Positions 1 through 5,509 are shown, counted from the first letter of the stretch. The stretch: DNA of 5,517 nucleotides from Thermoleophilaceae bacterium (GCA_013695855.1 JACCZR010000232.1:1-5517); one strand, 5' to 3'. Numbers and translations are program-made. The notes: generated from the sequence alone by a model not told the origin.

Positions 1-751
1 GGGCGCGCTCGGCTGCCTCCCCGCCGATGGCCGCGGCGTCGAGGCCGGCGGGGTCGCGCGCCATGCCGACGCCGAGCCCCGTCATCAGGTCGGCGCCCTC
101 GCCGGCGAAAGCGGAGGCGTACGCGTGGGCGGAGCTGGCCCGGTAGGCGCAGGAAAAGCCGCGCGAGTTGACCAGGGCCACCGTCCCCTCGCCGTCCGCG
201 TACACGGTGTCCTCGACCTGGCTCACCCCCTCCCGCGCCCGGGCCGCCCGCTCGACCTCCAGCGCCAGCTCGACCTTGCGCTCGGTCGACCACGCGGCCA
301 ACTCGGGGGAGTACAGGCCCTTGGTCTCGCTGGCGCCCGTCTCGTCTGGAAGGCCTCCGTGTTCGTCGGGGTCGGCCACCCGGGCCGCGTCGGCCGCTGC
401 CGCGGCGAGGGCGCGAAGACCCTCGTCGCCGAGGTCGGTCCCGAAGGCGTGGCCGGCGCGCCCGTCGAGGAAGGCGCGGACTCCCACGCCCCGCCCGCCC
501 GCGTCGCTCAGGCTCTCCACCCCGCCCTCGTACACGCGGATCTGGCGGCTGCGGTCCTCCTCGGCGAAGGCCTCGGCCTCGTCGGCGCCGGCTCCGAGCG
601 CCGCCTCCACCGCACGGCGGGCGACGGCCTCGAGATCGGGCTGAGCGGCGGTGCTCGGCCGAGACCGATCGGTCCGGTGCTCGCCCGACCAGCGCTTGGG
701 CTGCGCTGCGGCCGAGACGCCCGGCCTGCGCGCCGGCGCTGGGTCGCTCAC
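1..751 (-). CDS. tldE: TldE/PmbA, non-catalytic subunit of the TldD/TldE metalloprotease (3' end beyond window)
   Basis: This frame runs leftward from a GTG at 751-749 and is still open at the window edge, so 250 N-terminal residues are visible. After about 38 Pro/Arg/Ala-rich residues, the PmbA/TldD N-terminal domain begins (DLEAVARRAVEAAL, about 39-52). It continues with AEAFAEEDRSRQIRVYEGGVE (split here: AEAFAEEDRS at 59-68, RQIRVYEGGVE at 69-79), GRGVGVRAF (86-94) and VALVNSRGFS (191-200), all typical of the family. In the family, TldE lacks the HExxxH motif and pairs with TldD. Together they trim peptides, for example microcin B17 leader removal and CcdA degradation in E. coli, in the cytoplasm. 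The GTG overlaps the tldD stop (GTGA, 748-751), which supports this start and suggests translational coupling. The position right after tldD fits a heterodimer operon. The unusual N-terminal extension might mean the real start is later, but no good in-frame start lies just ahead of the domain. Family assignment is firm; the physiological substrate is unknown. Confidence 0.9.
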   Translation of the reverse strand, partial: MSDPAPARRPGVSAAAQPKRWSGEHRTDRSRPSTAAQPDLEAVARRAVEAALGAGADEAEAFAEEDRSRQIRVYEGGVESLSDAGGRGVGVRAFLDGRAGHAFGTDLGDEGLRALAAAAADAARVADPDEHGGLPDETGASETKGLYSPELAAWSTERKVELALEVERAARAREGVSQVEDTVYADGEGTVALVNSRGFSCAYRASSAHAYASAFAGEGADLMTGLGVGMARDPAGLDAAAIGGEAAERA

Positions 752-2127
752 GCGGTGCCACCCACCGTGAGCTCGCGGATGCGCACGTGGGGCTGGCCCA
801 CGCCGGCGGCCACCGACTGGCCGCCCTTGCCGCAAAAGCCCGTGGCGATGCGAAGGTCGTCCGCGATGCCGTCCACCGCGGCGAGGGCCTCCAGCCCGTT
901 GCCCACGAGTGTCGCGCCGCGGACCGGCGCGGTCACCCGACCGCCCTCGATCAGGTAGCCCTCCGAGACGCCGAAGACGAAGTCGCCCGTGGCCGGCTCC
1001 ACCTGACCGCCGCCGAAGGAGACGGCGTAGAGCCCGCGTTCCACACCTCCGATCAACTCGTCCACGCCGGCGCCGCCGGGCGCGAAGTAGGTGTTGGTCA
1101 TGCGGGGAATCGGTAGGTGGCGAAACGACTGGCGGCGGCCGTTGCCCGTGGAGGACACCCCGTCCTTGCGAGCGCGCAGCAGGTCGTAGAGGTACGAGGT
1201 CAGCTCGCCGTCTTCGATCACCGTGGTGCGCTGGGTGGGCGTGCCCTCGTCGTCGATGCCGTCGCTACCCCATTCGTTCGCTCGGGCGCCGTCGTCGTAG
1301 GCGGTCACGAACTCCCCCGCCAGGCTCTCGCCCAGCTTGCCCGCGTAGACGCTGGCGCGCTTGTGCACGGCGTCGGCCTCCAGGCCATGCCCCACGGCCT
1401 CGTGCAGGAGCACCCCGCCGAAGCCGTTGCCCACCACCACCGGCATGCGCCCGGTCGGGGCATCCACCGCGTCGAGCAGGGTGAGGGCTCGGCGGGCCGC
1501 CTCGGCTCCGGTCTGCCCGCCGTCCTCGAGGAGGTCGAAGCCGGCGTGCCCTCCGAGGGTGTCCGTGCCGGTCTCAACGCGATCGTCGCGGCGAGCAACG
1601 ACCTGGGCAGAGAAGCGCACGCGGGTGCGGTCATCGGCGGCTGCGGTGCCCTCGGAGTTGAAGACCTCCACCCGGCGCCGGCCCTCGGCGTAGGCGATCC
1701 GCGCCTGGCTGACGTGGGCGCCCTCCCCGTAGGCCCGCTCCGCGGCCTCGCGCAGCAGGCCGGCCTTGCGGGCAGCGTCCACCTCCTCGGGCCGAACCCC
1801 GATCCGGTGCTCCGCCGCCGCCTGCGGGGCAGACAGCGCGGTGGGCTGTCGCGCCTCGGCCCGCACGGCGCCGGCCACCGAGTCCGCCACCCCGAGCAGA
1901 TCGTCCTCCTCCAGGCCGTCCACGTGGCCGAAGTAGGTGGCCTCGCCGAGCACCACCCGTACGCCGGCGCCGCGCTCGGTGCCGGCCTGCGGACGCTCGA
2001 CCCGGCCGTCGTCGAGCGAGAGGGAGAAGGTGCTCCGGTCTTCGGCGTAGACCTCGGCCAGATCGCCTCCGCGGGCCAGCGCCCGCGCCAGCACCCTCTC
2101 GGCCAGGGCGGGCTCGACCAGCGTCAC
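748..2127 (-). CDS. tldD: TldD, zinc metalloprotease catalytic subunit
   Basis: The product has 459 residues, close to the length of E. coli TldD (481). The N-terminal PmbA/TldD domain covers about residues 10-220. The catalytic motif HEAVGH at 242-247 supplies two zinc-binding His (242, 247) and the general-base Glu (243). The late GFCGKGGQ at 430-437 supplies Cys432, which corresponds to the third zinc ligand in characterised TldD. GNGFGGVLLHEA before the motif and NTYFAPG at 345-351 are also family-typical. So the catalytic set looks complete. The family acts with TldE as a cytoplasmic peptidase on leader peptides or unfolded and small proteins; the local substrate cannot be read from the sequence. 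The GTG start (2127-2125) overlaps the preceding gene's TGA by 4 bases. A GGGGAG ribosome-binding site at 2143-2138 lies 10 nt ahead, so this start is well supported. The stop overlaps the tldE start in the same GTGA way. Confidence 0.96.
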   Translation of the reverse strand: MTLVEPALAERVLARALARGGDLAEVYAEDRSTFSLSLDDGRVERPQAGTERGAGVRVVLGEATYFGHVDGLEEDDLLGVADSVAGAVRAEARQPTALSAPQAAAEHRIGVRPEEVDAARKAGLLREAAERAYGEGAHVSQARIAYAEGRRRVEVFNSEGTAAADDRTRVRFSAQVVARRDDRVETGTDTLGGHAGFDLLEDGGQTGAEAARRALTLLDAVDAPTGRMPVVVGNGFGGVLLHEAVGHGLEADAVHKRASVYAGKLGESLAGEFVTAYDDGARANEWGSDGIDDEGTPTQRTTVIEDGELTSYLYDLLRARKDGVSSTGNGRRQSFRHLPIPRMTNTYFAPGGAGVDELIGGVERGLYAVSFGGGQVEPATGDFVFGVSEGYLIEGGRVTAPVRGATLVGNGLEALAAVDGIADDLRIATGFCGKGGQSVAAGVGQPHVRIRELTVGGTA

Positions 2128-2333
2128 CCAGCTCGGGCTCCCCGGCGCCCGGTGCCCTCGGCGGGCGTGGGCACAGCCAGGTCGGCCATCCGCTCGGCCG
2201 CCTCGAGCACGGCGTCGTAGCCTCGGGCGGAGGGCTTGAGCAGGAAGGTCATGCCTGCCTCGTCGCCAAGGACGATGCGCGCCTCCCGGTCCTGTGCGCG
2301 CCGCCGCGCAGCCACGGCGAAGCCCTCGGCCAC
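2124..2333 (-). CDS. Small protein of unknown function between roadblock gene and tldD
   Basis: This is a 69-residue product if the GTG at 2333-2331 is the start. I do not recognise a family. The first part is basic and helical-looking (AVAARRRAQDREARIV), followed by a conserved-looking stretch LGDEAGMTFLLKPSARGYD and an amphipathic helix AVLEAAERMADLA. It ends in a Pro/Gly/Arg tail. No membrane segment is visible. The gene starts 38 nt after the roadblock gene's stop, and its TGA overlaps the tldD GTG by 4 bases, which argues it is a translated operon member. The start is uncertain: a strong AAGGAG at 2372-2367 overlaps the upstream stop, but no ATG/GTG/TTG follows at a normal distance. The frame is open above 2333, and an in-frame CTG at 2375-2373 would give a product about 14 residues longer. 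A weaker GGGGAG at 2359-2354 lies about 20 nt before the GTG. Confidence 0.6.
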   Translation of the reverse strand: MAEGFAVAARRRAQDREARIVLGDEAGMTFLLKPSARGYDAVLEAAERMADLAVPTPAEGTGRRGARAG

Positions 2334-2371
2334 CGCGGTGGCGCGGGCGACCGCTCCCCGGGGGCGCTCCT

Positions 2372-2722
2372 TCAGGGCTGTACCCGGGAGAGCACGTGGC
2401 GCAGGTCCATCAGCGCGAGCGAGGGCAGGGCGGTCCGGTTGGCCACCGCGGCGAGGGTGAAGCGGGCGTCGCGCACGGCGTAGATCCCCGCCGCCTCGAC
2501 CTGGACCTCGACCTGCTGGGCCGGGTGCTCGGGCGAGGCGCGGTCCACCGCCGTGAAGAGGTCCGCCGCCGCGCCGCCCAGATCGCGGGCCCCGTCGTCC
2601 TCGAGGCCGCAGACCCCCTGGGGCGCGCCGGCGGGATCGACGAGCACCGCGGCGCGCACCTCCCGCGACAGCTCACAGAGGGCGGCGGGCGCTTGGGAGG
2701 GCGAGAGCGGGCCTGTCGCCAT
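2372..2722 (-). CDS. Roadblock/LC7-domain protein (MglB-like fold)
   Basis: This is a 116-residue product, the usual size for a stand-alone roadblock/LC7 protein. It shows the family pattern: helix ALCELSREV (14-22), strand AAVLVDPAG (24-32) with the characteristic Val-Asp turn, and GLEDDGARDLGGAAADLF (39-56) leading into the long helix. Strand VEVQVEAAGIYAVRDA (71-86) follows, then FTLAAVAN (88-95), then a C-terminal helix MDLRHVLSRV (105-114). Such proteins act in the cytoplasm as homodimers that regulate or scaffold small Ras-like GTPases (the MglB type) or serve in signalling complexes. No GTPase gene is in the window, so the partner is unknown. I chose the ATG at 2722-2720 because the domain begins shortly after it. 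The frame could open as early as 2812, but those 30 residues would read through the 62-bp repeats and look non-coding. No Shine-Dalgarno precedes the ATG; a TAATCT box 8 nt upstream suggests a leaderless mRNA. The fold is assigned by pattern only. Confidence 0.7.
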   Translation of the reverse strand: MATGPLSPSQAPAALCELSREVRAAVLVDPAGAPQGVCGLEDDGARDLGGAAADLFTAVDRASPEHPAQQVEVQVEAAGIYAVRDARFTLAAVANRTALPSLALMDLRHVLSRVQP

Positions 2723-2730
2723 CGCTTTTG

Positions 2731-2736
2731 AGATTA
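2731..2736 (-). promoter_or_regulatory. Predicted -10 box of the roadblock/tldDE operon (leaderless start)
   Basis: Read leftward the bases are TAATCT, matching the TAnnnT pattern of an actinobacterial housekeeping -10 element. Eight bases separate it from the ATG at 2722, so transcription would begin at or next to the start codon. No Shine-Dalgarno lies between, which fits a leaderless mRNA. No convincing -35 is visible; that region falls in the first repeat. Confidence 0.4.
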
Positions 2737-2737
2737 G

Positions 2738-2799
2738 CCCGTGAGGGCATCCAACCCTCACCTGGATGAAGGACGGTGCCTTCCGGGCACCGATGGCGA
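2738..2799. repeat. 62-bp direct repeat, copy 1, with two internal dyads
   Basis: This is the first unit of an imperfect tandem pair with a period of 62 bp. Dyad A (2741-2761) has arms GTGAGGGC and ACCCTCAC around a central ATCCA; 7 of 8 arm positions pair. Dyad B (2775-2791) has perfect arms GGTGCC and GGCACC around TTCCG. A competing pairing also exists, CATCCA (2748-2753) with TGGATG (2763-2768), which cannot coexist comfortably with dyad A. The unit lies wholly in the intergenic region. Confidence 0.85.
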
Positions 2800-2861
2800 C
2801 CCGTGAGGGCATCCAGCCCTGACCTGGAGAACATAGGTGCCGTCACGGCACCGATAATGAC
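2800..2861. repeat. 62-bp direct repeat, copy 2, with two internal dyads
   Basis: This is the second unit and matches copy 1 closely over its first part (CCCGTGAGGGCATCCA, then CCCT and ACCTGGA). It diverges in the linker and later half, with one base gained or lost. Dyad A (2803-2823) has arms GTGAGGGC and GCCCTGAC around the same ATCCA. Its single mismatch is at the third position, whereas in copy 1 it is the innermost pair. Dyad B (2836-2852) has arms GGTGCC and GGCACC around GTCAC, which makes a 17-base palindrome apart from the central base. The unit's end carries GATAAT, replacing GATGGC of copy 1, and so forms the likely -10 box of the next gene. Confidence 0.85.
2853..2858 (+). promoter_or_regulatory. 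Predicted -10 box of the small membrane protein gene (leaderless start)
   Basis: The bases are GATAAT, five of six matches to TATAAT. They end 6 nt before the GTG at 2865, so the transcript could begin on the start codon itself. The box sits directly after dyad B of the second repeat. No Shine-Dalgarno precedes the GTG, and no good -35 is seen at normal spacing. Confidence 0.4.
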
Positions 2862-2864
2862 GCC

Positions 2865-3005
2865 GTGCCCCTGTCGCGGATCGCATGGTGGGTGACGGTG
2901 GTGGTGTGCCTGGTGGCCGCCCTCCTGCTCCTTCTCAACGGCTATCAGGGCTACTCGGGCGTCCTGCTCGCGGTGGGCTCGGCAGCGGCGGTGAACCTGT
3001 TGTAA
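2865..3005 (+). CDS. 46-residue small membrane protein, unknown function
   Basis: Translation from the GTG gives 46 residues ending in TAA. A short N-terminus (MPLSRIAWW) leads into a strongly hydrophobic segment TVVVCLVAALLLLL (10-23). A polar turn NGYQGYSG (24-31) follows, then a second, weaker apolar segment VLLAVGSAAAVNLL (32-45-ish). This reads as a two-pass hairpin in the cytoplasmic membrane with both ends probably on the same side. The Trp-Trp and Tyr residues at the segment edges are typical of membrane interfaces. I do not recognise a named family; similar tiny proteins with a GYQGY-like turn occur, from memory only, in related actinobacteria. The next gene starts 28 nt after the stop but has its own apparent -10 box, so co-transcription is possible but not required. 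Function cannot be inferred. The GTG start is supported by the GATAAT box just ahead of it, and no alternative start precedes the first segment in frame. Confidence 0.6.
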   Translation: MPLSRIAWWVTVVVCLVAALLLLLNGYQGYSGVLLAVGSAAAVNLL

Positions 3006-3020
3006 CCCGGGGCCGAGGGC

Positions 3021-3026
3021 TACGCT
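3021..3026 (+). promoter_or_regulatory. Predicted -10 box of the phoX-like gene (leaderless start)
   Basis: The bases TACGCT match TAnnnT and end 7 nt before the GTG at 3034. A TTG-containing -35-like stretch lies near 2997-3005, overlapping the end of the preceding gene, but its match is poor. No Shine-Dalgarno sits at normal distance; GAGGG at 3015-3019 is 14 nt away. A leaderless mRNA is the simplest reading. Confidence 0.4.
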
Positions 3027-3033
3027 GGGCCAA

Positions 3034-4581
3034 GTGATACGCCGCCGCGAGTTCATCGCCACCGGCCTGACGGCCGCCGGCACGCTGGCCGTCGGGCCGG
3101 CCTTCTTTCGCGCCGCCGCCCAGCCCGCCACACCCGGGCCGGGCCCCTACGGACCGCTGCGCCCCGCCGACGCCAACGGCTTGATGCTGCCCGACGGCTT
3201 TCGGTCGCGGGTGGTGGCGCGTGGCCTGGCGCCGGTCAGCGGGACGAGCTACTCGTGGCACATCTTCTCCGATGGCGCCGCCACCTACCGCACCCCCGAC
3301 GGCGGCTGGATCCTCGTCTCGAACTCCGAGGCCACGGCAGCAACCGGCGCCGGGGCGAGCGCAATCCGCTTCCGGCCCGACGGGCGCATCGCCGGCGCGT
3401 ACCGCATCCTCCGCGGCACGAACGCGAACTGCTCGGGCGGCGCTACCCCGTGGGGCAGTTGGCTGTCGTGCGAGGAGACCGACACCGGCCGGGTGTGGGA
3501 GTGCGACCCGACAGGGAGCCGGGCCGCCGTGGTCCGGCCCGCGATGGGCGTGTTCAAGCACGAAGCCGCCGCGGTGGATCCCGACGACAAGCGTGTCTAC
3601 CTCAGCGAGGACGTCGGCGACGGCGGTCTGTACCGCTTCACGCCGGCCGTCTGGCCCAACCTCACGAGTGGCCTGCTCGAGGTGGCCATCGTGGGCCCCG
3701 GCGGCGCGGTGAGCTGGCGCCCTGTGCCCGACCCCGCTGCCACAACCGTCCCGACCCGCCGGCAGGTCCCGGGCATGACGCAGTTCAAGCGCGGCGAGGG
3801 CCTGTGGTGGGACTCCGGCATCGTCTACCTGGCCACGACCTCCGACCAGCGCATCCACGCGCTGAACACGGTGACCGACCGGATCGACGTGCTCTACGAC
3901 GGCAAGGCCCGGGCAGGCCAGCCCCTGCAGAGCGTGGACAACCTCACGGTCTCACCCTGGGGTGACCTCTTTGTCTGCGAGGACCAGGGCGAGGACTCAG
4001 AGGTGGGCCTGATCACACCTGCTCGCGTGGCGTCCCCGTTCATGCGGCTCACCGCCCCGCTGCACTCCGACAGCGAGTTCACAGGCCCGGTCTTCGACCC
4101 CTCGGGCACGCGCTTCTACGTGGCCTCGCAGCGGGCCTTCGGCGGAGTGGGCGCGGTGCTCGAGGTGACTGGCCCGTTCCGGCGCAGCCCGGCGCCGCGG
4201 CCCCCGCTGTCGGTGAGCGTTGCGGTGCCCCACTCCGTCACGCTGCGCGGGCTGTTGGGGCGCGGGGTGGCGCTCGGGGTGAAGGCCGACCGTGGGGTGA
4301 GGGTCTCGGTGGCGCTGCGCGCGGGACGCACCAGGCGCCCCGGAGTCGCCGCCGCGGGGCGCCGCCAGATCACCCTAGGCCGCCGCACACGCTCGTTGGG
4401 CAAGGCGGGCACGCTTCGCCTGCGGCTGCGGCCCGGAAGGCGCGCTCGGCGCTACTTGCGCCTGCGCCGCGTGCGCCGGCTGTCGGTCGTGATCTCCGTG
4501 GTCGACTCCGAGGGCAACAAGCGTCGGATCACCGAGGTGGTGAAGATCCGGACGCCCCGCTCGCGCCGCCGCCGCTCCTAG
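3034..4581 (+). CDS. Tat-exported PhoX-like (DUF839) protein with Arg-rich C-terminal domain
   Basis: This 515-residue protein opens with a twin-arginine signal: RRREFI (3-8), an apolar stretch to about 25, and a likely cut after AAA (27-29). It should therefore be exported folded across the membrane. The PhoX/DUF839 body spans about 45-380. Its best signatures are NCSGGATPWGSWLSCEE (132-148) including Cys133, KHEAAAVDP (175-183), VYLSEDVGDGGLYRF (188-202), GEGLWWDSGIVYLATT (254-269), VDNLTVSPWGDLFVCEDQGE (301-320) and FTGPVFDPSGTRFYVASQR (349-367). Characterised PhoX enzymes are calcium/iron alkaline phosphatases that release phosphate outside the cell, and the NC.GG..PWG..L.CEE segment is the hallmark; its Cys binds iron. 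This member is shorter than classical PhoX (usually 600-700) and has NSE (97-99) where many have NHE, so phosphatase activity is likely but unproven. From about 390 a separate beta-type domain follows in which about a third of residues 401-515 are Arg or Lys. The GTG start gives a complete Tat signal. The 3' end overlaps the opposing transporter gene by 53 bp. Confidence 0.88.
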   Translation: MIRRREFIATGLTAAGTLAVGPAFFRAAAQPATPGPGPYGPLRPADANGLMLPDGFRSRVVARGLAPVSGTSYSWHIFSDGAATYRTPDGGWILVSNSEATAATGAGASAIRFRPDGRIAGAYRILRGTNANCSGGATPWGSWLSCEETDTGRVWECDPTGSRAAVVRPAMGVFKHEAAAVDPDDKRVYLSEDVGDGGLYRFTPAVWPNLTSGLLEVAIVGPGGAVSWRPVPDPAATTVPTRRQVPGMTQFKRGEGLWWDSGIVYLATTSDQRIHALNTVTDRIDVLYDGKARAGQPLQSVDNLTVSPWGDLFVCEDQGEDSEVGLITPARVASPFMRLTAPLHSDSEFTGPVFDPSGTRFYVASQRAFGGVGAVLEVTGPFRRSPAPRPPLSVSVAVPHSVTLRGLLGRGVALGVKADRGVRVSVALRAGRTRRPGVAAAGRRQITLGRRTRSLGKAGTLRLRLRPGRRARRYLRLRRVRRLSVVISVVDSEGNKRRITEVVKIRTPRSRRRRS

Positions 4582-5509
4582 AAGCCTCCTCCGGCTCGAG
4601 ATGAACCAGCACCTCCGCGCCGCGCAGGCGTCGGGTGATCGCGGCGCCGAGCTCGTGGCTTACCGCGTGCGCCCTGGCCAGCGAGGTGCCGTCGCGAAAC
4701 TGCACGTGGAGGTCCACGTACCGCCTGCTCCCCGCCCGGCGTGCGCGCAGCTTGTGAAAGCCGACCACCTCCTGCGCACCGTGATCCTCGATCGCCCGCC
4801 TGACCGCCTCGAGCTCGTCAGGCGGCAGCGCCTCGTCGACCAGGACGCGCGAGGTGCGGGTGATGATCCGCACCCCCGCGAGCACGATTGCCGCGGCCAC
4901 CACCAGCGCCGTGATCGGGTCGAACGCCTCGACCCCCGTCAGCTCGACCAGCACGAGGCCGATCAGCACCCCGAACGATGTCATGGCGTCGGTGCGCAGG
5001 TGTGCCGCATCGCCCTCCAGCGCGGGCGAGTCCGTCCGGGCGGCCTGGCGGTAGAGGTAGGTGGACACCGCGACGTTGGCCACCGCCGAGAAGCCGATGA
5101 CGGCGATGCCCACCCCGAGCGACTCGACCTCCGGGACGTCCACGAGCCGCCGCGCCGACTCGAAGACGATGATCCCTGCCCCGGCGAGGATCAGCATCCC
5201 CTCGATCGCCGCCGCCATGTTCTCCACCTTCTGGTGGCCGTAGGGGTGCGACTCGTCGGCCGGCTCGTCGGCCTTGCGCACCGAGACGAAGGCAACGACC
5301 GAGGCGACCAGGTCGATGCTCGAGTGGATTGCCTCGGTGATGATCGCGATTGAGCCGGTGACGACTCCGGCCGCCAGCTTGAGCGCGATCAGCAGCGCGT
5401 TGGAGACGATCGAGACCGCAGCCGCCCGCGTCTTGGGCGGTGGCCTCTGGGCGTCTGGGCCGATCGCCCCCGCCGGCACTCGTGCCAGCCGGCCGAGCGG
5501 GCCGCTCAC
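4529..5509 (-). CDS. Cation diffusion facilitator family metal efflux transporter
   Basis: The 326-residue product has six predicted membrane segments (about 31-50, 54-77, 98-116, 132-152, 174-192, 196-215) and a cytoplasmic dimerisation domain (about 225-307). Transport-site residues are present: HSSID in segment 2 (His62, Asp66) and HLRTD in segment 5 (His170, Asp174). The family motif HPYGH is at 88-92. The C-terminal domain retains likely metal ligands at His252, His267 and His303, aligned with E. coli YiiP His232, His248 and His283, and Glu305 replaces Asp285. CDF proteins exchange protons for divalent metals and export them from the cytoplasm. The paired HxxxD motifs favour Zn2+ but do not exclude other metals. 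The tail after 307 is a Ser/Gly/Ala linker encoded partly antisense to the phoX-like gene. The GTG at 5509-5507 lies 8 bases from the window edge and the frame stays open beyond it, so the true start may be further upstream. A later start such as GTG at 5479 would still keep all membrane segments. Confidence 0.93.
   Translation of the reverse strand: MSGPLGRLARVPAGAIGPDAQRPPPKTRAAAVSIVSNALLIALKLAAGVVTGSIAIITEAIHSSIDLVASVVAFVSVRKADEPADESHPYGHQKVENMAAAIEGMLILAGAGIIVFESARRLVDVPEVESLGVGIAVIGFSAVANVAVSTYLYRQAARTDSPALEGDAAHLRTDAMTSFGVLIGLVLVELTGVEAFDPITALVVAAAIVLAGVRIITRTSRVLVDEALPPDELEAVRRAIEDHGAQEVVGFHKLRARRAGSRRYVDLHVQFRDGTSLARAHAVSHELGAAITRRLRGAEVLVHLEPEEASRSGGGASGASGSSPPR

Larger units (their letters stand above)
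2723..2864. promoter_or_regulatory. Divergent promoter region holding a phased array of four dyads
   Basis: These 142 bases separate the leftward roadblock/tldDE operon from the rightward small membrane protein gene. Almost all of the region is two 62-bp direct repeats. Four dyads are centred near 2751, 2783, 2813 and 2844, so the steps are 32, 30 and 31 bp, close to three helical turns each. The array fills the space between a leftward -10-like box (TAATCT, plus positions 2731-2736) and a rightward one (GATAAT, 2853-2858). Both -35 regions would therefore lie inside dyads. This arrangement suggests shared control by a DNA-binding protein or by local DNA structure. That is inference; no operator known to me matches. 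Confidence 0.5.

Noticed and set aside
125..958. Long rightward open frame opposite tldE/tldD
   Set aside because: Its translation has no recognisable domain and it is the complement of firmly identified TldE and TldD coding sequence; such frames arise from high GC third positions.
1117..2220. Rightward 367-codon open frame opposite tldD
   Set aside because: It lies antisense to TldD with its catalytic motif, has no family pattern and no start signal.
2775..2799. c-di-GMP (GEMM) riboswitch, from a GGCACCGATGGC resemblance to its 3' end
   Set aside because: The conserved GEMM core elements upstream are absent; only a short hairpin end looks alike.
2723..2812. N-terminal extension of the roadblock gene to a start at 2812
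   Set aside because: It would translate through the 62-bp repeats; the roadblock domain begins soon after the ATG at 2722 and a -10 box lies just ahead of that ATG.
2775..2852. GGTGCC/GGCACC hairpins as intrinsic terminators
   Set aside because: No T run follows on either strand and they sit between divergent gene starts, where a terminator is not expected.
2738..2861. CRISPR array
   Set aside because: Only two units, directly adjacent, with no unique spacers and divergence spread through the unit.
2935..3858. Leftward 307-codon open frame opposite the phoX-like gene
   Set aside because: The opposite strand carries a clear Tat signal and PhoX motifs; this frame shows only compositional Gly/Arg/Ala sequence.
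4601..5353. Rightward 250-codon open frame opposite the CDF gene
   Set aside because: It is a His/Asp/Arg-rich shadow of membrane-protein codons with no domain pattern.
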